Below are positions 41,701 to 53,859 of a stretch of DNA of 64,000 nucleotides, piece after piece. Position 1 is the first letter of the stretch, and every line of letters begins with the position of its first letter. Made by a program: the position numbers and the translations under genes. Origin of the DNA: Corticium candelabrum (lineage: Eukaryota; Porifera; Homoscleromorpha; Homosclerophorida; Plakinidae). The stretch spans positions 828,501-892,500 of the forward strand of contig NC_085094.1 of assembly GCF_963422355.1 (NCBI RefSeq), given 5' to 3'. The notes under the pieces were generated by a model. That model did no database searches. It was not told where the DNA came from and was given only the letters and a program-made list of their open reading frames with translations.

Positions 41701-44700
41701 GACTCTTGACTCATCTGTAAAGAGAACACATTTCCAGTCATCCAAAGTCCAACAAATGGTGATGGCTTTCTGTTAGCAGCGGGGAGGGGGGGGGGGTTTC
41801 TAGGTCTCTGAGCGTTCACTCCTGAGACGACGACAGACTGTTCTACCTGACACCTGCTTGCCGGTTTCTTCAGTCAGCTGATACGAAAGCAGTCATGATG
41901 GTGCTCTGCGGTTATGCAATATCATTCTCTTGAGTCAATGATCTTCCCAGGTTGTCGTTCCCTTCCCACGTCCAGGTAGTTTTTCATAATCGCTGCTGCC
42001 ATGGGAAAACCGTTGCAAGCACTGATGAACCAAATTCCTGGAGTGGTGGACAAAAGCTGCAATCTGATGCACAAAGTAGCCAACCGAATGAAGGGCTTCA
42101 ATTTTCCCTCGCATTTTCCAACTCAACTGTTTGCCTCAAGGCATCACTACAACTCGGCAAACATCGCACAGAACAAGACTCTGCAACTGCGTGTAGCTGA
42201 ATGTTCACTACCGTATCACATGAGTTTGGTAGTCTCAAGAGCAGCGGTTTTCATGCAGCTGAGATTTTGGCAGTAACAATCTGTAGTATTGCTACGTAGA
42301 ACATTATTAACCAGAAGTGACATGTATTCTTTTGTCACTGCAACTTCTTCAGTTATTATCTTAGTAAGATTGTTTTGTAATTAATAGGTATCATATCATG
42401 ACTATGTTGAAGTTAGTTTATTGCCTAACTTAAAATGGCAAAACAATTCAAATTGTGGTGACATGTGCAAAATCAATTCGCAGAAACAGATGATTCGCCA
42501 TTTTTCATAATGTTGATAAACAAAGACTCACAAAATTGCTTTCACTGTCTACTACAGAGCATCCTCAGATTGCATGTCAAAAACAGAACATGTATAAAGA
42601 CAAGAAAGTAAACATGGCCATCTTCCTTGGGCAGTAGGTAGTTATTACTGCTGCACTCATGAATGCAAGCTATGTTAATTAATTAAAGACTAATAATGGC
42701 ACAATCCATAAAAAAGAAATTTGAAAAATATTTGATTTTGTAAAGAAAAATTCAAGGACAATTAGACTACACACAAAAATACCAGGTTTCCCTACAATTT
42801 TGTCCAAGTCTGTATAATCTAGTCTTCAGTATTCAAACTTTTAGAACATAAACAAAATATATAAAGCACTGCTAATATGTAAACAACCGTAAACACACCT
42901 TGAAGACAACGTAGCACATACAAGTCAATGGATGGTCACCAGTCAGCTCGGCTAGTCGAAAGGAGTTGAAATTCCATTCACCCATACCGCTTAGTATCTG
43001 TAAAAACAATGAAATACATTGGTGACACAAACAACACAAAGCATATCAAACTGGGCAACAAAAATGACTGAACCATATAATGAGATAAAGCTACATCCTA
43101 GCTCTAACTGTAACTAAAGCACAATATGCCCTTAATATTGAAACAATTCACACAACCATATTACCAATTGAGACTGAACAGAACTGGGCATTTGCTGCCA
43201 TGTCACCAATAGTGATGTCGAAGTTCAAGCAATCAAATAATTTACAAACAACATACTAAAATTTTAGCAACAAAATGTACAATAAACATATAAAGGTGCC
43301 AAGCCAATTCAGTTCAAAGTCATAGATCGATGTGGACTAAATTCTGAAAGTAGTACACATGGCAATAAATCAATGCATGCACGCATGACTATAGGTTCAG
43401 ATGAACACTGTTCAATCTTTTCCTTTTGAATTACTTTAGTTTGATTTTATGGTTGGCAAAATCAACTCATGAGACAAAATTCACGTGGTTTCGATGACAA
43501 CATATCCCTTGTCATCAAAATGGTGTCACTTCTTGGTGACAAATTTAAGAAGCTACCCACCCTTATGAAGTCACTGAAAAAATCATGAAAACAAAATTGT
43601 TTCACGTAGCCAGACCCTTCCCACTGTTCACACTGGCAGGAAAGGAAAGGTTTGGTAAAGTTCCTTTGAAGTCGCTGTGTTTGCTGCTTCACCAGTAATG
43701 GGTAAACCAAATACTGAGTCTGATTTTGCTAAATGGTTAACTAATGCCAGAGTTCACAACGTGACGACAGCAGTCCATTATCATTTATGTAACATAACAT
43801 AACGTCACTTCCACCCACGTCAAAGAACAACAGCAAATTAAGAATGCCTTCACACTGCCTGATGTGACGATGCGGACTGTGAGACAGGTGATGCACAAAT
43901 AGAATCCAGTCTATCCCAGCGTCAAAACTGCAAGTAACCTCCATTTTATGAAAATGCAATTGAGTAGGTGAACAATCACAGCAGAATGCAAATATTCAAA
44001 TTAGCTCATGTGAGTATCCCATCTATTGCTGGAGAAGGTGATGAACATTTCTACGCTTCCTTTCTCCTTGCTCCTTCGGTAGCACCACAACACACACAAA
44101 CAACAATCAAGAAAAAATTCACTACTTAATTGTAAATCACTCTGCATCAACGCTTGACAAAATGAATCTGACCACAAACGTTACAGAAATTAAATGGACT
44201 GCTGTCCGTTACATATTTTAAGCCACATCCTGCAATCCTATCTCACTATCTTCTCATATATTTGTCAATGCGTAGGCAATTGTCAATGCAGATGAAAAAC
44301 TACTTGTTCAATCTGGTCTTTGTTGTTCGTGAAACCTGCACGTCATACCGTTATGCCGCAGCTCCAACATCAGCAGGCTTTGATTTCAGCCACATGATGA
44401 CTGACAAAGCACACAAAGACTGAATGCGAAAACGATTTAGTTCATCCAAAGCGACCGCAGCCCAACACAGAGAGCAGCACAGAGAGCAGCGTATATCTAG
44501 AAAAAAACTTGGAACAGACATCATCGATACAATCTGTAGTTGGCTGCCATGCACCTAGGTTTCACACACCGCAAAAGACACTACCAAGTAGTCTCTCCGT
44601 CGATGACAACAATTGCTTATGTTGACCAACAGATTAGAAGATATGTGAGATACGATTGCATGGTGTTGCAAACTGATCTGGTACTTAACAAACCAAAACC

Positions 44701-47700
44701 AGAATTTAGTTCATCCATTATCAGTAAAGTGGCAACACAGTGTCTTCAAAGGAACTTTACCAATCCCTTTCCCACCGGAAGAATGATAGGGAAAGGGTCA
44801 GACTAAACAAAGATGAACACAATGAATACATGAAATGAAAGTTCATGAATATGTAGCAATTACCTCACACTAGCATAGCAAATACATTCACGTGAGAGCA
44901 CACTCCCAGCAAGGAAATGCAATAAGGGCTTCTATGTAATTCACATGGCATTCGTAACTAGCATTTATTCACTGCCTGATTACAATATTTCCCAGCTGAC
45001 ATTGGAAATGTTGACAATGAAGATTAGTACTTACCTGGCATACTCATCTAAATCTACTAGGCATGCTGTTCGCAGATATAGGTACCCTGCTCTACACTGA
45101 ATAAGGTTTGGTGACCAAACCAATTACTGAAGTGTGGTCACATCATAGTACACTTAGTAGAAATCATTGAAATCGCCAAGATCACCAAGTTGCTGCTAAT
45201 TAGATATAACAAATGCTCATCATGACCTACCATTGATAAACTGTCTTCATCCTCAACTTGAACACCAAACCTTCAAACAATATATCACAAAACAACATTT
45301 CTTAACCATAACAATTACCTCCTACCTTGGTATCACTAGATCGTCATCAGGAGATCCCTCAGGCTTAACAATATTCTTGAAAAGCGAAGAAGAGCGAGGT
45401 TTGGAAGCTGGTGTCTCATGCTTCACATGCCAAGCAGAAAGCATATCATTCACTAAGTATTACAAAACAAAACAGGTCACCAATGACTTTTTTAGATGAA
45501 ACACAGATAAAAGAGACGTAGAAGACAGATAAGCAAGATGAAATAAGAATGCAGAACTGCCACTAATGGTCAAACAATGAACATTTCCAACCAATTTCCA
45601 CACCAATTTCCAAAGTTTTCCCAAACACCACCTCAGAAGTGGTGTGTCACTAATATCAACTAACAATCAATTATTAATTGTCTTATTGAATTAGAAAAAC
45701 CATAAGTAGTAACTCTAGTCTATTGATGATTGTGTTTATTCAGCTTATTTTTCTTTCTGATCGATGACCGAGATACAGCTCCTTCAAAGTCAAAGTCACG
45801 TGAGAAAAGTCCTTCACCTGAAATTCTAATATAACCTATAACTATTGGTAATAGATCTTGGCATGACACACAAAAATCCAAATAATCAGAGAAAATGACA
45901 TTTTACCTGCACATTAGAAATGTTATGCAAGCATCTGGCTTGTACATACGTATATACCATTTCGCAAGACAATCACATTAACATCTACAGAGCGTATGAA
46001 GTGTAAGCCCAGTTAAAGGGGCACTGCTCCCCTGTTCCCTCTAGGGAAAACCCTGAATTTCTCTACCTTTCTGAAAAAACCAGTTTGATCAGATGCTTTG
46101 CCTGATTAAGAATTTTCAAATGTCAGTAGATACAACTATTCTATCAAAGATGAGATATTCGTTTGCCATATACCTCATTCTGTCCCATGCAGAATAGACA
46201 TCAGACTGCCAAAAGTATTTCACCACAACTTTGTAGCTGACAAACAACATCAGTCATGTCATGGTGCAGTTCTGATATACATTTCTTGACGTCCTTAGTA
46301 CACCTCTAAGTCCACTTACCTCTTAGTCCACTAATTTATTACCACCACAGTACAAAGTGAATGATTCTGATAGCATACATTATCAGAATCTGTGGCAGTC
46401 AACACCTGTATATGTGCGTTCAAGTACATCAATGTTTTGCACTGTGATGATAAGCATTGCTAATGTACACAGTAGGTGGATACTGTCAATCCCTCTAAAG
46501 ATGGTTCTACTGATGTTGACTCCAAGGAAATTGCAGTTGGTATTGTAAAAGTGCAGTGCAACTGTTGTCAAGACGTGAACATCATGTGGTTTATTGCAAC
46601 TTCTATTCAAGGGCAACTTCTGCTTTGTTCAGATTGCCAAATCATGCGAACTCTCTTCGAGGGCGGCTTCTATTCAAGGACATACTGTAGATGATTCATT
46701 CCCATCTTCATTTTTCTATTTTTAATTGTGACTTTCACAATATGTTGCAACAAGAAAACAAAACCCAGTGTTATAACTTAAAACTTTGCCTATAAGATAA
46801 GCAAATAGATAACACTCAAAATAAAGCAACACCATGAATGTGAGAACATGTAAAAGACCTTATAGATACATCAAACAAGTCATGTACTCTTACACTGATA
46901 AGTCTGATTGACCCAATCAACAACCTGGTTTCCAGTGCGACTGGTACTTGAGAAATGACTCAGCTCACGAGTCATAATACGCCGAATCTAAAAAAGATGC
47001 CACAGTTCATACACACAGCAATCAATTGAAAACCTATGTATTACAACAACACTATTTTGGTAACCCAAAAATGAGTTTTGTTGCAAAGACAAGAAACTGG
47101 CTGTTAAACAGAAATTTGACATTGACAAGGTTTGGTGGTCCGTGGTAAGACAGTTTGATAAAATTCAGCTAGGTGGCAGAAACAGCAAAGAGCTAATCAA
47201 AGTATGCATATACATTACTTGTCACACTCAAAACAACCTACCCAACATTATGCTCAATTCTTACGTACTGACTAAACAAAAACATGTCCAGTACAGTCGG
47301 TAGACATTGGATATTATGACTCCTCTTGGGGTCTCCTAAACATGTCAGTATGTACAAAATGTCACTTAATCCAAAGTTCATTGTCTGCCATCAGATTGTT
47401 ATATTATGAAACCTTCGTGCAATGCATGGACAGCCTTGAGAAGGTTATTTGGCAATGTGAGTTTGTTGAACATAGCAACTTTTCTAGTGCAGAACTTCAA
47501 CAACATGAAACTTTGCTTGTAAATATCTGTGTTGATGATGTGATTACATGATGCAAAAGTAAAAATGAGATGCAATTCTTAGCGTCAAGTCATTATGTCA
47601 AGTCATTATATCCAAAGCTACTTCTGGCTTCGGGGGGGGAGGGGGGGGTAAAGAAAACAAGTTGTTATATGCAAAGTGTCAGTAAACTCAAAGTCATTAT

Positions 47701-50700
47701 ATCCAATGTCTACTGTATGACAGCCCTCTAAGTGAGAACTAAATTTTCAGATGACAAACTACTAACAGTCATGAAGTGACCTTGACTTAGTTAACAGTGA
47801 GGCTTGCCTCACTAAGTAGATCTTGACTCTACAAATTGTAATAGATTGTAATGTATCTATAGTACTACTACTGTATGAAATGATGTATTTGAACAAATCA
47901 TACTACGATACATTTAAACAAACTACACAATAACATACTGTGTAGTTTGTTATTGTGTAGTACAACAATAATAGTACTGCAACCACTAAGCCGAAAAGTC
48001 ATTCGTTGATTAAAAGCCAACTCTCTGCACAGACAGAAAGTAAACTACTGGACGAATACAACGCTTTTTCTACAGACCTACAATCTCGAAAAACCTAAAA
48101 TGAAGATCTTAGAAAAGCGAACACTACGTTTCACCTTATCCAGGCAATTGCTAAAGTGTATGGTATTGCCTTTTTTCTGAAAGGAGAGACGCTAACTTCC
48201 TTAAGCAGGTAGTTGTCAATATGCTTGCTCCACCCATACATGCAAAGACAAGAGATGTAAAGGAAGCCATTTCCACTCACTGCAATCAGTCTTCATATTT
48301 CTTCTTTTTCTCCTGTTCTTGTTTTGAATAACATGATACTGGATGTCAGATATGAATCTGCAGTAGAATTGAAAACGAGCACGTCAAAGTCTGTTTTATG
48401 GAAACGACTTCCCCAAAAACCACAAGCAGAAAAGTCCAGGCATGCTTCATCATCCCTAGTAGTTGTTTGCTTTGGGCAGTACCTCTCCATTTAGAAGCTG
48501 AAGAGTGGGTTCAGTATGAACATCATGGCGGATATCTTACATCATGCCAGCTAAAACGACTCGTAGCTCGTTACGTCTGATTGTTGGAAAACCTCCCTTT
48601 GGACACAACATTGCGTGGTTGATAGATAAGATAATTAAATGCTGGAAGCATGTCACAAAACACTGCAAGAATGGGTAATATTCTCTCCAAATGGGGAAAC
48701 TCTCAATGCCTACATTGCATCAATATATAAGCAACAGTGCTAATTAGACAGGAAACCATCCGCACCTAGACAATGTTTAGACTAGAATGTTAAGCAGGCA
48801 CATCCTTCTTGCATGTCCATCCAACATCAAACTTTGCATCAAACAATAAATCTAAAGAATTGAACGCTTTCAGCTTTGTTTGAAAAGCGAGGTCAACGGA
48901 AGATTCAGGATTAGGAGTCATCTATAATTGTCGATAATTAGTCAAGCGTACAAAGCGTACGTTAGGGAAGAGGGGGTAAGAGTAGCTGTAAGCTTTTAAG
49001 GCGGAGTATAAAATGTCAATGATTTCTTTCGGTCCAGAAGTAGATAGGAAGTGATATTGAAGCTAGGATATTACATTTATGCGTATGCGTGTTGTATCTA
49101 CGTTTGTAAGTATCCGTCACAAGTGCATGTATGACACGTATAGCGTGTGCTAAGTGTCAGTTGGATGTCTTTAAAGCTTACATAGCGTGGGACGGTAGGT
49201 ACTAACAGACTGAGCTTGCGCTGTTCACAAAACGCCAGAGAACATGCAGGTAGCTGCAGTTCGTGAAAGCTTTTGTCTTTGCCAGCTCATCTTTGTCTTG
49301 CAAAGAAGCTGTGCAGAAAGTGCAACAACAATGGAAGACTGCTGGCCAGAACGACGAAATGTGCATATCAAACTCTGCTGAGCATTATCCAAGAATTTAA
49401 AGTACAAGATCATGTACAAACAAATTTGAAATCATACAAGAGACACAGCCAACAAGGTTTTCGTAACCCAACACAGATTCATAACTTCCACATCAGTGTA
49501 GTACTGCTTCCACAAAAGACGTTGACCACGTAATCTATTAGTAGTGCCTACATAGCAATTTGACTGTAAACCTTGATGTAATGCTACAGTAGCTGACTAC
49601 CTGCATGCATCACTGTCTGATTACCGTTGTTGAGCCATTAATAAACATTGTTACATCGATTTTATGTAGTCTTTTACAGAGGTTCCCTTGTAGCTCCACT
49701 AAGTATGCCAATAAATTATCACCACCAATGTCAGAAACATTGCATTTTACCAATTATCACACGTATAAGTTAAGCACAAAGCATGAATCCATGCTTTGCG
49801 CAAATAATCCATGAATTTTTCCGTAATTGCACAAATATTACATGAGTGAGCATGCACAAACCTATGTGGTATTCAAACATGAAGCGAGGTGAGATATATC
49901 GACATGACAGTCTGCAAGCGATGAAACTGCCTACTAGCCATGATTGACCAAAAGGCTTTTGCTACTCAAAGCATGGATCCCTGGTTTATGTGGACAATCC
50001 TCGAATCGTGAAGTGAGATATATCAAAGTTACAGTCCGAGAGTGAGGACAGTCTTCGGGTTAGAGTTAGGGTTAGGGAATAAGATTAGGATTACCCGAAT
50101 CCATGCTCTGGGCCCTTCTGTCTGTCTAAGCTCAATCCATGTACTTTGCACCCTTTAGTCTCTCCAATCCATGGATTAAGCTGATAATCATGGTTGCCTT
50201 GCAGAAAAAGTTAATATTTAGCACTCTGTCCATGATAAACTGGATGAAAGCATAGAATAGACTGAAATGCATCGATGTCAAGAGTCCAGATACGAAAGGA
50301 ACAGAGAAATGAGTAATAAATCCTTATATACAGTACTACAACTGCCAAATAAACTTGGTAAACTTCTTGAGTGCTATCTCTTAATGAATTACCTTCTCAG
50401 TTGCCATTCCTCCTACTGTTGTATGCGAATGCACTTGTTCTAATTGTTTCAAACACCAATCCAGTTCTTCTATAGTTTGCTCTGCAAGGTTTTCAGAAAC
50501 AAACCCTGACTGAAATTTTTCTGAAGTCCCATCTAAAACAGAAACAAATCAATTATTTTATCAGTTCAACTAACTGCATCATTAGAGTCAGCTAACATTA
50601 GTGTACCAGGTAATACAATTTCCATAATGCAAACTTTGTCTAGACTAATGTATTATGTATCAGCCAAAGATCCATCAAGAGTACCATATTGCTGTGTATA

Positions 50701-53700
50701 AAAGCCGATCTCAAACAAAAGCTGATCTTGAATAGAAGCCACAGAATCAAAGACCTTTTTCTGTGTACAAGCCGGTCACATGTACAAGCTGAACTTTTTC
50801 AAGATGCTCTGCATGTATGCATGTGCACAATGGGCATGTGCTTTCCTTGGCGTATGCAAGTAGCATTCAATACCAACAATGAAGACAAAAGAAGCTGGTG
50901 TTATCACAAGATCTTGAAACTGGCATGTCATGGGAGTCATGTTTATATATCTTAACGAATTGCTTTTTCAAATGGTACATGGTTGTCATGTCTACAGTAT
51001 ATACCTGGTATCTTAACGAATCTTGCTATTTCAAGTGGTATATGGTTGTCATGTCTATACCTTAACGAATATTTGTTCAACGGCATATATTGAATATAAG
51101 CCAGTCTCAAATATTATTCTGAATTCTAATTTGGCTTATAAAAAATAAGCATGGCTTCTGTACGTGATGTTACAGTATTTAGTTAAATGAAAATACCTAG
51201 AAATTAATTTACCTTATAAATACTGCAACTAATACCCTATAATTTGCACACATTAACTTCTGCTTCACACATCACATATAGTAATTAACAAAAAATTAAG
51301 GCAAAAAATCAGTCTATAAAACGTTGAAGACTACACATTTTGTCTCGACATACCACCTCAGTACATCTAAACGTGCAGTCAATGTCTGTCATCTGTACAT
51401 TTAGTAAAATCATACACTGTAGAAGGGAAACACAATTAACATCAATACTGTATGTATATATAGTACTTGACAATGATTGAGGGCAAATATAACATCACCA
51501 GTTGCAAAAAATGTTAATAACAACATTAATAACAGAATCAACAGGCGTGCTGTCCCGATGTTCGCGGCCACCGTAATGCCTGCAATCTATATCGAATTGG
51601 CTAGTCACTGATCGCCGTGTGGACTACACAGAAACATGTACCCTGCTGGGCTGACCTGCTGGGTTGGTGGGCGCCCGGATGGGGATAAAGACCCCACTTG
51701 CCCATCATGGAGGGGCATAGCGACACATGCATAACATAATTCATGACTCAATTGTTCTTTAACCCCATTGACAACATAAAGTCGTTCTAAAAAACCATTC
51801 CATTCTCAGTTCATTGATATTCTACCAGTTGTAAATGTGAACTATATTTCATTCCATCCCTTATACAAGTCAGTAAAATCATGTAATCACATGATACAAG
51901 CACAGTACAGTAAGTGAATAATTGTAGGATAGGCCTCTACTTGTTTTAATCTTGTCAGCCCATATACATGTACAACTGGCTGAAGACAGCAAAACTGTTG
52001 TTCAGAAAACAGTAAAATTGTATAATGTAGCCCCCAGTAATACCTTTCTGGGAAACCCATAAAATAATCAAGTCTTCTTTTAAACTAGTAACTCATTTAA
52101 TTACTTTATACAAGAACGACACATTCGCTATAATTGTAGCAGTTACATTCTACATACAAAATGTTTGATACTAATTTCATTTCTGTAATTTTCATAATAA
52201 ACTTGAACGACCTCAATGAGATTGGCACTAAAATTAAGTTACTTAATTAATCATCTACCAATTAAAGTGCAGTGTCTAAAAACGATATACAAGAAACATG
52301 TGATGAGATTTGGCATGCATAAGTTGTGACAAACTAAAAGTGCAAATTTATGTACATAGAAAATGAGACAGAACACTTAATAAGGCAAACTTAGTAAAAC
52401 AACCAACATTTTTACTACAAAAGTATCTATTTACAGTGCTCCTAAACTATTTGCAGCAAACATCTGTTAAAGAAGCATTCCGGAGATATGCAATAGGCTG
52501 CTGGCTCCTCTTTCGCTTGCTAATGGGAAATCCATACTAACCAAGTTGGGCATCTGGGCGCTATCTCAGAGCAAACCCGACAGATGTACGTTAAGAACGT
52601 TTCATAACTTAAAACTGACGAGGCTGTTTCAAGAATTTCATCCGCCAAGTGAAGCACTGTTTTGCGCGGCATCAGATCACGTGAGCTTTGACGCAATTAC
52701 ATTCCCAGAAATGGTATTTCTGTTGTTTCCGTCGCTCCAAGCACGGTGGAAACTGTCGTGCTACCTTCAGACCATCTAGAGACTGACCTTGTTTTCGTGC
52801 GATATACTTCCGTCCGGCAACATTCAAGAGAATCGGTGTTTTGTGAGATTCTTTGGCATTGAAGGCTGTCGTCAATCGTGTTCTAACAGTTTAGAAGGCA
52901 CTCATCTGTACGCAGGAACACTTTTGCAAATGCCTTCGATCGGACCTTGCTATTTCGGTTGTGCACTACCCTGCGTAAAAACTGCACAGTTCTCCGGAGT
53001 GTTCCTTTAACAATGATTACAAACAGAAAATCAAGAAAGCATGCAGCAACCTTCATGTCCAAGTGATATGCTGCCTAATGACCACTTTGGACCTTTCACT
53101 TGTTTACCCAACCTATACAAATGTTCACACGCACACTTAATCAACAAGAAAGAGTGAATCATATCATAAACATGGGTTAACTCACTCTGGTTTCTGTTCA
53201 ATGCTGGACTTCACCTCAGGTTCTTCAACATCCTTACTACTGTTTTGTTTCAAATGGTCTTGAAGCAAAATCTGCACATTGTCTTTTACCTGGTGAAGAT
53301 GAGCAAGTATCTGGGCAAAAGGTGTGAACAAATATTCCTCCCTATAAACAATAACAACAACAACAACAATAAGCAACTGTGAAGTTAACGTAATTCTTTA
53401 CAATGTCCACAATTTAGTACAACAAAATTTCAGTGTTGAAACCAGATTGCTATTATTCTTGGATCTCCAAAAGACACACAAACAAACATGTAAACACAAG
53501 TCAATTTCAAACCTACCAAAGGTTAAGCCCCTTCCCACAAGGGCAACCGGAGTGCGATCCGATCACGATCCGACTGCAGTTCTGTCCACACTTGCAACTG
53601 GATCTCGATCCGATCGGGATAAATCCATTCACATTGGGAGGTGATTTCGATTGCAATCCAATTAGAAATAATGGGCGTTACCTCAAAGTATGCTACGAGT

Positions 53701-53783
53701 TTAGTCAAAACATCTAATTCTCCTCATTCATCTCCGTTGTCGCTCACCTTAAGTCACTGAATCAATGCTTTCACAAGCAAACA

Positions 53784-53859
<76 letters not shown>

